A stretch of 17,246 nucleotides of DNA, from contig JAUTWY010000090.1 in the NCBI GenBank assembly GCA_030838305.1, forward strand, positions 1-17,246, read 5' to 3'. Shown one piece after another: positions 1-6,464 of this stretch (position 1 is the stretch's first letter; each line of letters opens with the position of its first letter). Below the pieces are notes generated by a model, which searched no databases, was not told the origin of the DNA, and was given only the letters and a program-made list of their open reading frames with translations. The position numbers and the translations under genes are program-made. This stretch comes from Acidobacteriaceae bacterium. GTDB taxonomy: Bacteria > Acidobacteriota > Terriglobia > Terriglobales > Acidobacteriaceae.

Positions 1-596
1 GTGGCGGCATTGATGTCCTGCTCTCCGCGCAGCGTGTGGGCCCGACCGGCAAAGCCTACGGTCTCGATATGACTGACGAAATGCTCGCTCTCGCGAATGA
101 AAACAAGCGCCGGGCAGGCGTTACGAACGTAGAGTTTCTCAAGGGCGAAATCGAGAATATTCCGTTGCCTGACAACTCGGTCGACGTGATTATCTCCAAT
201 TGCGTGATCAATCTCTCATCCGACAAAGATCGCGTGCTGCGCGAAGCATTCCGCGTGCTCAAACCGGGCGGACGCTTCGCCGTGTCTGACGTTGTTACAC
301 GCGGGGAGATGCTGCCGGAAATTCGCCGGAGCGTGCTGGCATGGGTGGGTTGCATTGCCGGCGCTCTTGAAGAGAATGACTACCGCAACAAGCTGTCTAC
401 AGCCGGATTCGACAACATTGATGTTGAACCCACACGCATCTATCGCGCCGAAGACGCGCGGGAATTTCTGGCGGGGCAGGGAATCGATGTCGACGCGTTT
501 GCTCCACAAGTGGATGGCAAGTTCCTGAGTGCGTTCATTCGCGCCGCCAAGCCTGAAGCGAAGGCGTCCTGCTGCGGCCCAACCTGCTGCAGTTGA
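1..596 (+). CDS. arsM: Arsenite S-adenosylmethionine methyltransferase, 3' part (5' end outside window)
   Basis: Transfers methyl groups from S-adenosylmethionine to trivalent arsenic, a cytoplasmic arsenic detoxification reaction. The frame is open to the left edge (first full codon at base 3), so the GTG at 36 is internal and the gene is partial. What is visible starts in the SAM-binding fold (GGIDVLLSAQ, then GLDMTDEML) and continues through NCVINLSSDKDRVLREAF and LKPGGRFAVSD, typical of ArsM-type Rossmann methyltransferases. Two cysteines match the arsenic-binding positions of the family, one in SNCVINL and one in WVGCIAGALEE; the further conserved cysteines nearer the N-terminus would lie in the missing part. 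The protein ends in a cysteine-rich tail, CCGPTCCS, often seen in bacterial ArsM. The next gene is convergent and only 13 bases away. Any ars operon would have to be upstream, outside the window. Confidence 0.9.
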   Translation, partial: GGIDVLLSAQRVGPTGKAYGLDMTDEMLALANENKRRAGVTNVEFLKGEIENIPLPDNSVDVIISNCVINLSSDKDRVLREAFRVLKPGGRFAVSDVVTRGEMLPEIRRSVLAWVGCIAGALEENDYRNKLSTAGFDNIDVEPTRIYRAEDAREFLAGQGIDVDAFAPQVDGKFLSAFIRAAKPEAKASCCGPTCCS

Positions 597-609
597 AGCG
601 CAAGCGAGG

Positions 610-1365
610 CTAGCGTGCCAGCGTTTGGACCCAGGTAGCGAAGGCGTGCCAGGTAGCGGTCTGGCCGATAGGGATCCTTATTTGTTGCACGAAGATTAGG
701 AACGCGCCAGCCCAAATGGTCGCGCGATGAACCTTGCGAGTCGACCAGAAGTCGTAAGCCACTAAGATGAGTAGGAAAACGTAGGAGAACAGCGCTGCCC
801 TAATGGGCAATCGGTGGACGACGGCGAAAGGCCAACGGGCGATGGCCGCAATCAGCAACGCAGTTGTGGCGACCAGAATCAGGCGTTTGTGGGCTGCGGA
901 ATCGCGGCGCGCCCGGAAGGCAAAAAACGTGAGCGTCGCAAAGATCAGCATGTCCGTCAGCGGGATGATATAAAAAAACTTTGGATCTCTGCCCGCGGGT
1001 CCGGCTTCACGAACCAGCGAATCGGTGGCCGCCAAGACTCCGATGATCACCATAAAGCAAGCCAGACAGAAGCCAGCAATCCCGAGGCGGCGATGGATGT
1101 CCACGCGTCCCGCTGAGACGAGAGAGGCTTGCGTCACTAGCAATAGAATCCAGCAAGAAAATGCAGCTCCGTGAATGTGAATGATCACGCTGGGTAGCGG
1201 CGCTTGGAATATCCCTGCCAGATAGTAGGTGTGCGCAAAGCCCAGAAAAACCGAGGCCAGCATGACCAGGGCCATGGTCAAAAAAAAGAGATGGTCGAAC
1301 CGCCGGCCAGGTAGACCGGCCACAATCTCTGTTGGACGCTTCCGATCTAATACCGCTGTAGCCAT
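610..1365 (-). CDS. Seven-helix integral membrane protein of unknown function
   Basis: I do not recognise a characterised family. The 251-residue product has about seven hydrophobic segments: roughly residues 22-45, 60-84, 92-118, 128-150, 160-180, 188-208 and 216-232. Conserved-looking polar points are HIHG at the start of helix 2, VDIHRRLG before helix 3 and AHKRL before helix 5. Histidines at helix ends could bind haem or metal, but that is a guess. The open frame runs back to 1869, but that extension lies in a wrong frame over hisC and is low-complexity Arg/Ser/Gly sequence. I place the start at the ATG at 1365 because a strong Shine-Dalgarno, GGAGGGG, sits just before it. It lies 107 bases after hisC on the same strand, so it may be the last gene of that run or have its own promoter. 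Confidence 0.75.
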   Translation of the reverse strand: MATAVLDRKRPTEIVAGLPGRRFDHLFFLTMALVMLASVFLGFAHTYYLAGIFQAPLPSVIIHIHGAAFSCWILLLVTQASLVSAGRVDIHRRLGIAGFCLACFMVIIGVLAATDSLVREAGPAGRDPKFFYIIPLTDMLIFATLTFFAFRARRDSAAHKRLILVATTALLIAAIARWPFAVVHRLPIRAALFSYVFLLILVAYDFWSTRKVHRATIWAGAFLIFVQQIRIPIGQTATWHAFATWVQTLAR

Positions 1366-1367
1366 CG

Positions 1368-1374
1368 CCCCTCC
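1368..1374 (-). promoter_or_regulatory. Ribosome binding site that fixes the start of the membrane protein
   Basis: On the minus strand GGAGGGG ends two bases before the ATG at 1365. It is the best Shine-Dalgarno match among the candidate starts of this open frame and argues against the longer N-terminus. Confidence 0.6.
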
Positions 1375-1472
1375 GCATCCAGCGACGCGGACGGGATTTT
1401 CCGCAGCCCCAGGTGATGGGCCAAGTGTACACGCCCTTGCCCTTATCGACTCGTGATTAATCAGGGGCAGCC

Positions 1473-2624
1473 TTAGGTGCCTCTGCTCGAGACTCCGGAC
1501 CCGACCTCGGAAGGATTGCTTCGAATGCGACGCGCCGCATTCAAGAAAATCTGGTTTTGCTCTGGCCTGCCAATGGTCACGCGAATGCAATTCGGCGCTC
1601 CCCAAGGACCCAGTGGGCGCACCGCCACGCCTTCCTCCCGCAAGCGGTTGGCGAACGCGGCTGCGTCTTCGCCGAGATCGCAGAACAGAAAGTTCGCCGA
1701 GGAGGGGACGACGCGGAACTCCAGTTCCGCCAATTCTTTTAAGAGAACTTGCGACTGCAACGCGTTGTTTTCCACCACCCGCTGAATATGTTGGTGATCG
1801 TCGAGGGCAGCCAGTGCCGCAGCTTGCGCCACTGAGGACACGGAAAACGTGTTGCGCATGCGTGCGCAATAGCCCAGCAATTCCGCCGGACCCAGGCCGT
1901 AGCCGATACGAAGGCCAGCCAGCCCATGCGCTTTGGAAAAAGTTCGCAGTACGACGGCGCTGGCACCCCGGCGAATATGGTCCAACGAGCTCGAATACCC
2001 GATTTGGTTCAGGGACGCGAAGTGCTGCGCGAATTCGTAATACGCTTCATCGAGAATCACCACGACGTGACTGGGAAGCCGCGCCACGAAGCGGTCTACG
2101 ATGGACGCTTCCAGCAGCGTCCCGGTGGGATTGTTGGGATTAGCCAGAAATACGATGCGGGTGTTCGCATCAATGGCCGCGAGAATTGCATCGAGGTCGA
2201 AACCATCCTCGTGCGTGGGAGCTTCGATAAGTTGCGCTCCCACCGTCCGCACTGCCATGGAATACACAATGAACGAACACCGGCTGGTGACTGCATTCAG
2301 CCCACGCGCCAGCAGCGTCTGGCAAAGCAGGCTTAACAGTGCTGTAGATCCTGCGGTGACCAGCACCTGCTCCGGCAGCACACCGTGTTGCGAGGCGAGT
2401 TCGCGCCGAAGCGGCCGGCAATCATCGTCGGGATAAGAATTCGACGTACTGAGAACACTTCGCATCGCGTCCATGGCTCGAGGCGACGGTCCAAAAGGAT
2501 TTTCGTTGGAATCAAGTTCGATGAGATGCGATCGCCGCTCCACCAGCGCAGGCGTGGAACTGGGAAGTTTGGTCGTTCCCAAATCGCGGGCCGGCTTCGA
2601 TACCAAATCAAAAAAGCGGCTCAT
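1473..2624 (-). CDS. hisC: Histidinol-phosphate aminotransferase (fold type I, PLP)
   Basis: Converts imidazole-acetol phosphate to histidinol phosphate with glutamate as amino donor, a late step of histidine biosynthesis; the family also acts on aromatic amino-acid precursors. The 383-residue protein is normal length. Visible motifs: DSNENPFGPSP (38-48), the substrate-loop region NPNNPTG (162-168), DEAYYEF (192-198) and RTFSKAHGLAGLRIGYG (227-243), where Lys231 is the expected Schiff-base lysine. IRVTIGRPEQN near the C-terminus carries the arginine that usually binds the substrate carboxylate. Start ATG at 2624 lies 12 bases after the rluB stop, so the two are probably cotranscribed. No other his gene is in the window. 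This subgroup is hard to tell from related aromatic or cobalamin-pathway aminotransferases by eye, so the exact substrate is an inference. Confidence 0.9.
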   Translation of the reverse strand: MSRFFDLVSKPARDLGTTKLPSSTPALVERRSHLIELDSNENPFGPSPRAMDAMRSVLSTSNSYPDDDCRPLRRELASQHGVLPEQVLVTAGSTALLSLLCQTLLARGLNAVTSRCSFIVYSMAVRTVGAQLIEAPTHEDGFDLDAILAAIDANTRIVFLANPNNPTGTLLEASIVDRFVARLPSHVVVILDEAYYEFAQHFASLNQIGYSSSLDHIRRGASAVVLRTFSKAHGLAGLRIGYGLGPAELLGYCARMRNTFSVSSVAQAAALAALDDHQHIQRVVENNALQSQVLLKELAELEFRVVPSSANFLFCDLGEDAAAFANRLREEGVAVRPLGPWGAPNCIRVTIGRPEQNQIFLNAARRIRSNPSEVGSGVSSRGT

Positions 2625-2636
2625 AATTGCCGCTCA

Positions 2637-3401
2637 TCATGCCATGGAAGGCTTGGTCGGCGCTACCGGTTTGTTGCAGACAGTCCGCAGGCGATCAACC
2701 TCCTGTGGGGTCAGGGCGCGGAATTGCCCAGGTGGAACGTCGAGCGTGAGCGGGCCGTAACGGACGCGCTTGATTTTCTCCACGTGATGTCCCACTTTCT
2801 CGAACATGCGCCGGATCTCGCGGTTGCGGCCTTCGATTAGAGTGACCTCGTACCAGGGATTATTGGCCTCCTTAATCAGCCGGATGCCGGCGGGCGCGGT
2901 GCGCACCCGGCGGCCATCTTCGTTGGCGATTGAAACGCCGCCGCGAAGTTTCTCCAGCGCGTCATTGCTTGGCGTACCCGCGATCTTTACTACGTATGTT
3001 TTTGCCACCTTCGATGCCGCTTTCATCAGCTTGTTCGCCAGCGTGCCATCGTTGGTTAGAAGCAGCAAGCCTTCGCTGGCATAATCCAATCGTCCCACCG
3101 GGTAGACTCGCTTCTTGACTCCGCGAAGCAGCTGCATCACCGTGGGTCGCTTCTCCGGATCGCTCACGGTGGTGACGTACCCCTTCGGTTTGTTCAGCAG
3201 CAGGTAGACATGGTGTTGCGCCCCCTGCAAGAGCTTTCCATCCACGCGGATGTGGTCGGTGTCAGGGTCGGCCTTGGTTCCCAGTTCCGTCACCACAGTG
3301 CCATTAACCTTTACGTGGCCGGCGCTGATCAGTTCCTCGGCTTTGCGGCGGGAAGCGACCCCGGCAGCGGCAATAATTTTTTGCAGGCGTTCAGCGGACA
3401 T
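2637..3401 (-). CDS. rluB: 23S rRNA pseudouridine synthase, RsuA/RluB family
   Basis: Isomerises uridine to pseudouridine in rRNA; RluB acts on 23S rRNA in the peptidyl-transferase region. The 254-residue product has an N-terminal S4 RNA-binding domain (about 3-50: ERLQKIIAAAGVASRRKAEELI) and the family signature GRLDYASEGLLLLTNDG at 103-119, with catalytic Asp106. GRNREIRRMFEKVGH towards the end is a second conserved block. The frame stays open to 3596, but the extra 65 residues are compositionally odd and overlap scpB, so I take the ATG at 3401, from which the S4 domain begins at once. No strong ribosome site is visible there. It follows scpB by 97 bases, a gap largely filled by a two-hairpin repeat. 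The scpA-scpB-rluB order is a widespread bacterial arrangement. RluB versus RsuA or RluE specificity rests on that context. Confidence 0.9.
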   Translation of the reverse strand: MSAERLQKIIAAAGVASRRKAEELISAGHVKVNGTVVTELGTKADPDTDHIRVDGKLLQGAQHHVYLLLNKPKGYVTTVSDPEKRPTVMQLLRGVKKRVYPVGRLDYASEGLLLLTNDGTLANKLMKAASKVAKTYVVKIAGTPSNDALEKLRGGVSIANEDGRRVRTAPAGIRLIKEANNPWYEVTLIEGRNREIRRMFEKVGHHVEKIKRVRYGPLTLDVPPGQFRALTPQEVDRLRTVCNKPVAPTKPSMA

Positions 3402-3444
3402 TTTTAGTGAAACTTCCAATCCTGAGACAGAAGCGCAAGAAAGA

Positions 3445-3510
3445 TTCGTACCCGGGCATGCCTTCCGGCATGCCGGTAGTACTGCGTTATCCGCGCCTTC
3501 AGGCGCTGAA
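3445..3510. repeat. 66-bp two-hairpin intergenic repeat, copy A
   Basis: The element contains GGCATGCC-TTCC-GGCATGCC (3455-3474) and GCGCC-TTCA-GGCGC (3493-3506). The second hairpin covers the scpB stop codon and its last codons. A diverged copy of the same length lies at 7898-7963 (25 of the first 30 bases match, as do most of the last 18). The hairpins have no T-run, so they do not look like classical terminators, although they could protect mRNA ends or slow the polymerase. Confidence 0.7.
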
Positions 3511-4182
3511 TTTCTCGGCCGGTTCCTTTTGTGTGGCGGGCTCGGCGATTTCCTCAGCCCCGGGAGAATTGCTTTCGCTTTCCCGCGCCGCATCATCGGC
3601 CGGCATCAGCTCTCCCTGGAACGATTCCGCCACCAGCTTCTCGAACTCTTCCATGCTGGGAAGTTCATTCACATCTTTCAATCCAAACCGCATCAGAAAT
3701 TCCTTGGTCGTCTTGTAGAGAATCGGCCGCCCGATCACCTGCTTACGGCCGGCGGTCGTGATCAACTTCCGATCAAGCAGGGTGGCAATCACGCCGCCCG
3801 AATCCACGCCGCGAATCTCGTTGATCTCCGGAACCGTGGCGGGCTGCTTGTATGCGATCACCGCCAGCGTTTCCAAAGCCGGTAGCGACAGCCGGATCGG
3901 CGGCTTCAGGCTCCTGGCAAACCCTCGCACCATCTCGTGCTGCTCGGGTTTCGTGGACATGCGATATCCACCGGCCACCTGGCGAATCTCGATGCCGTGA
4001 TGCTGGCCGCTATAATCCGCAACCAGTTCTTCCAGCGCAGCGCGCACACGAGCTTTGACTTCCGTCTCATCGGCCGCGCCTTCGGCACTCACTGACTCTT
4101 TGACGAGATGGATCATCTGCTCGCCGGTGATCGGCGTTTCCGCCGCGTAAATAATTGCTTCGAGTTGAGCTTTGAGACTCAT
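3499..4182 (-). CDS. scpB: Segregation and condensation protein B
   Basis: ScpB dimers bind ScpA and form, with SMC, the condensin that organises and separates bacterial chromosomes. The 227-residue protein starts MSLKAQLEAIIYAAETPITGEQM, the usual ScpB opening, and continues with two winged-helix units. The strongest family blocks are GIEIRQVAGGYRMSTKPE (about 63-80), LSLPALETLAVIAYKQPATVPEINEIRGVDSG (about 98-129) and TAGRKQVIGRPILYKTT. The tail after about 185 is acidic and probably disordered. The start is the ATG at 4182, 78 bases after the scpA stop. The final codons and the stop lie inside a repeat hairpin (3493-3506), suggesting that the repeat set the present C-terminus. Confidence 0.95.
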   Translation of the reverse strand: MSLKAQLEAIIYAAETPITGEQMIHLVKESVSAEGAADETEVKARVRAALEELVADYSGQHHGIEIRQVAGGYRMSTKPEQHEMVRGFARSLKPPIRLSLPALETLAVIAYKQPATVPEINEIRGVDSGGVIATLLDRKLITTAGRKQVIGRPILYKTTKEFLMRFGLKDVNELPSMEEFEKLVAESFQGELMPADDAARESESNSPGAEEIAEPATQKEPAEKFSA

Positions 4183-4191
4183 AAAAAGTGT

Positions 4192-4254
4192 CTAGTGGTC
4201 AGCGGCTAGTGGCCAGAAGAGTCAGTTGCTTTGACTGCCAACTGCCAATTGCCC
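4192..4254. repeat. Short direct and tandem repeats between scpA and scpB
   Basis: An 11-bp direct repeat, CTAGTGGTCAG (4192-4202) and CTAGTGGCCAG (4206-4216), differs at one base. It is followed by a 7-bp tandem run, ACTGCCA-ACTGCCA-ATTGCCC (4234-4254). Together they fill most of the 78-base gap between two genes that are often nearly adjacent. Confidence 0.6.
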
Positions 4255-4260
4255 GTTACT

Positions 4261-5151
4261 TTATCTCCAATCGTCCCGCACCGCAGCCTGTTCCGCCATA
4301 ACCGCGTCGAACCCGACATGTTTTCGCACTGCGATCTCGCCGAAGAGCTTATCCTGCCGAACCTGAATGGCCTGCAGCCGAACCATTTCAAGCAGTGCCA
4401 GAAACATGCAGACCAGCGCTTGCCGCGATTCCATGCGCATCAAAAGCTGCTTCAGCCGGATGGGCCGTGATTCCAGAGAAAGCCGCCGCCGCAAATAATC
4501 GATCATCTGGCCCACGGTGACAGTCTCCTCGTTCACATTCATCATGGGCCGATTGCGCACTCGCTCCAGAATTTGCTGGAACGTTTTCACCAGATCGATC
4601 ACGTCCGCGGCAATCTCCGGCTCGGTGCCTTCCGCGTCAATAAATTCCTTCAACGACGGATTCGTTAACACGGCATCTTCGATCTGCTGCTTCTGCAAAA
4701 GCATTTGCGCCGCCGACTTAAACTTCTCGTGCTCCAGCAGCCGGTTCACCAGCTCCGTGCGGGGATCTTCCAACTCCTCCGCCCTGGCCGATGGATCGCG
4801 GGGCAGCAGCATCTTCGACTTGATATGAATCAGCACCGCGGCCATATAGATGAAGTCGGCCGCCACATTCACGTCGAGTTCGCGAATCTTCTCCACATAC
4901 GCCAGATATTGCTCCGTGATGCGGGCAATCGGAATGTCGTAGATGTCGATGTCCTGCTTGCGAATCAGATCGAGCAGCAAATCCAGCGGACCCTCGTAGA
5001 CGTCGGTCACCGAAACCGCAAACGGGGAATCGCTCTCTTCTTTTTCTTTTTCCGGTTTCGCCGGCCCCGCGGTATTCGCCACGAGCGTCAACGGCGCCGG
5101 TTCCGGCATCCCGTCTGTCCCTGTACCGATTCTGGCTTCCTTACTGGGCAT
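4261..5151 (-). CDS. scpA: Segregation and condensation protein A (kleisin)
   Basis: ScpA is the kleisin subunit that bridges the SMC heads and binds ScpB in the bacterial condensin. The 296-residue protein has a charged, probably disordered leader of about 45 residues, then the ScpA core beginning VTDVYEGPLDLLLDLIRKQDIDIYDI (about 48-73), DFIYMAAVLIHIKSKMLLP (about 99-117), a helical middle, and a C-terminal winged-helix region (VCMFLALLEMVRLQAIQVRQD) that contacts the SMC head. The start at 5151 overlaps the end of trpS by 11 bases, with a GGTGGTGA ribosome site inside trpS, which suggests translational coupling. A second in-frame ATG at 5109 would remove only leader residues and cannot be excluded. 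Confidence 0.95.
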   Translation of the reverse strand: MPSKEARIGTGTDGMPEPAPLTLVANTAGPAKPEKEKEESDSPFAVSVTDVYEGPLDLLLDLIRKQDIDIYDIPIARITEQYLAYVEKIRELDVNVAADFIYMAAVLIHIKSKMLLPRDPSARAEELEDPRTELVNRLLEHEKFKSAAQMLLQKQQIEDAVLTNPSLKEFIDAEGTEPEIAADVIDLVKTFQQILERVRNRPMMNVNEETVTVGQMIDYLRRRLSLESRPIRLKQLLMRMESRQALVCMFLALLEMVRLQAIQVRQDKLFGEIAVRKHVGFDAVMAEQAAVRDDWR

Positions 5152-6187
5152 TTTTCACCACCGGCGCCTCGTAGGTGAGCGACATCCCCATGGCATCGCG
5201 CACATCGTTCATGGTTTCGGACGCCGCCTTACGCGCCCGCTTCGTTCCTGCCTCCAGAATATCCCAAGCCAGCCGCGGATTCTCCTCGAATTTCTTGCGG
5301 CGCTCCTGCATCGGACTCAACAGTTGCACCAGCGCATCGGCCACCCAACTCTTGCACTCGATGCACCCAATGCCCGCCGATCGGCAGCCGACGTTCACTT
5401 TCTCCATGGTAGCGCTGTCGCTGAAGATCTTGTGCAGGTCGCCCACCGGGCACACATCGGGGTTTCCGGGATCGGAGCGCCGCACCCGCGCCGGATCAGT
5501 CACCATCGTCTTCAGTTTCTGCCGCACCACTGGCTCCGGGTCCGTCAGCATGATGGTGTTGCCATACGACTTCGACATTTTCCGGCCATCGGTGCCCGGC
5601 AGTTTCGGTGCGGGAGTGAGCAATACTTTCGGCTCGGGAAAAACATCTCCGCTCTTTCCATAGAAGCTGTTGAAGCGTCGCGCAATCTCGCGGGTGAGTT
5701 CAATGTGCGCGACCTGGTCTTCGCCTACCGGCACTACATCTGCCTTGTACATCAAAATATCCGCCGCTTGCAGCACGGGATAGCCCAGAAACCCATACGT
5801 TCCCAGGTCTTTGTCCTTGATGTTCTCCCGCTGCTCCTTGTAAGTCGGAACCCGTTCCAGCCAGCCCAGCGGCGTGATCATGGAAAGCAGCAGGTGCAGC
5901 TCGGCGTGCTCCGGAACATGCGACTGGATGAACATTACTGACCTTTCCGGGTCGAGCCCCGCGGCCAGCCAGTCCAGCGCCACCTCCACCGAGTTTTGTT
6001 TCACCTGAGAAGTGTCGGCATAGTCGGTGGTGAGCGCGTGCCAGTCGACTACGCAGAAGAAACATTCATATTCATCTTGCATGCGCACCCAGTTGGCCAG
6101 TGCGCCCACATAGTTTCCCAGATGAAGTTTGCCGGTCGAGCGCATGCCGCTAAGCACGCGCTTACGCAATGTAGTCGAAGGCGTCAT
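5141..6187 (-). CDS. trpS: Tryptophanyl-tRNA synthetase, with iron-sulfur-type cysteine pattern
   Basis: Charges tRNA-Trp with tryptophan. This is a class I synthetase of 348 residues with the HIGH-equivalent TGKLHLGN (18-25), DWHALTTDY near 48-56, DILMYKAD (143-150), VGEDQ (154-158) and the signature KMSKS (203-207). Cysteines 246, 268, 275 and 278 are spaced C-x21-C-x6-C-x2-C. That is one residue short of the C-x22-C-x6-C-x2-C that holds a [4Fe-4S] cluster in the Thermotoga maritima enzyme, and the surrounding residues (GCRSAGIGCIECK) are similar. The open frame begins at a TTG at 6190, directly before the ATG at 6187; I use the ATG. It is the first gene of the minus-strand run and overlaps scpA by 11 bases. 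I see no T-box leader and no convincing promoter in the spacer. Confidence 0.95.
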   Translation of the reverse strand: MTPSTTLRKRVLSGMRSTGKLHLGNYVGALANWVRMQDEYECFFCVVDWHALTTDYADTSQVKQNSVEVALDWLAAGLDPERSVMFIQSHVPEHAELHLLLSMITPLGWLERVPTYKEQRENIKDKDLGTYGFLGYPVLQAADILMYKADVVPVGEDQVAHIELTREIARRFNSFYGKSGDVFPEPKVLLTPAPKLPGTDGRKMSKSYGNTIMLTDPEPVVRQKLKTMVTDPARVRRSDPGNPDVCPVGDLHKIFSDSATMEKVNVGCRSAGIGCIECKSWVADALVQLLSPMQERRKKFEENPRLAWDILEAGTKRARKAASETMNDVRDAMGMSLTYEAPVVKNAQ

Positions 6188-6212
6188 CAATTTTTCAACG
6201 AGTCGTTACAAA

Positions 6213-6238
6213 AAAGAGGCACAACGGAAACACAGCGC
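6213..6238 (+). repeat. Degenerate CACAGAGGC-type dispersed repeat, copy 1
   Basis: AAAGAGGCACAACGG followed by AAACACAGCGC. It resembles the minus strand of 15801-15830; both share GAGGC(A/G)CA and end in AACACAGCG. Elements of the form CACAGAGGCACAGAG recur in the intergenic DNA of several bacterial phyla (general knowledge). Confidence 0.45.
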
Positions 6239-6322
6239 TCAAAATTCACAGGTGGCAGCATCATGCGAGAGTATTGTCGATACTACCACGCAAAGCGCGG
6301 ACTTCAGAGATCGAATCGTAGC

Positions 6323-6340
6323 GCCGCCGTCGCCGGCGGC
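6323..6340. repeat. GC-rich hairpin in the trpS/permease spacer
   Basis: Stem GCCGCCG (6323-6329) pairs with CGGCGGC (6334-6340) across a TCGC loop. It lies directly beside the larger hairpin at 6341-6370, and both loops begin with TC, so the pair looks like one composite repeat. Confidence 0.65.
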
Positions 6341-6370
6341 TGAGCAGCGGGCGTCCTCGCCCGCTGCTCA
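6341..6370. repeat. Perfect 13-bp stem hairpin in the trpS/permease spacer
   Basis: TGAGCAGCGGGCG (6341-6353) and CGCCCGCTGCTCA (6358-6370) are exact reverse complements separated by TCCT. No T-run follows on either strand, and the neighbouring genes point away from it, so a terminator role is unlikely. Confidence 0.8.
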
Positions 6371-6386
6371 CGGGGTGGAATAGAGC

Positions 6387-6406
6387 GAGAAGTTTAGAAA
6401 CTTCTC
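6387..6406. promoter_or_regulatory. Perfect inverted repeat upstream of the permease, possible operator
   Basis: GAGAAGTTT and AAACTTCTC are exact reverse complements with AG between them, a compact two-fold symmetric site of 20 bases. It ends 14 bases before a TATAAT box, where an operator could sit across the -35 region. It could equally be another short repeat; no regulator gene is adjacent. Confidence 0.4.
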
Positions 6407-6420
6407 CTTCCCCCATGCTT

Positions 6421-6426
6421 TATAAT
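6421..6426 (+). promoter_or_regulatory. Candidate -10 box for the permease
   Basis: An exact TATAAT lies 39 bases before the ATG at 6465. No good TTGACA-like hexamer is found 16-18 bases upstream, where the inverted repeat 6387-6406 lies, so this is a partial promoter match that might need an activator. Confidence 0.4.
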
Positions 6427-6464
6427 TCGCCGTCCATCACGCTCGCCGAACCTCACTCGTCCAC

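Noticed and set aside
1366..1869. N-terminal extension of the seven-helix membrane protein
   Set aside because: It overlaps hisC in another frame, has low-complexity composition, and a strong ribosome site supports the ATG at 1365.
3493..3506. Rho-independent terminator after scpB
   Set aside because: The hairpin has no following T-run on the scpB strand and the operon appears to continue into rluB.
3402..3596. 65-residue N-terminal extension of rluB
   Set aside because: It overlaps scpB and is partly repeat DNA; the S4 domain starts right at the ATG at 3401.
6188..6300. T-box riboswitch upstream of trpS
   Set aside because: I looked for the conserved T-box sequence and a terminator/antiterminator pair on the minus strand and found neither.
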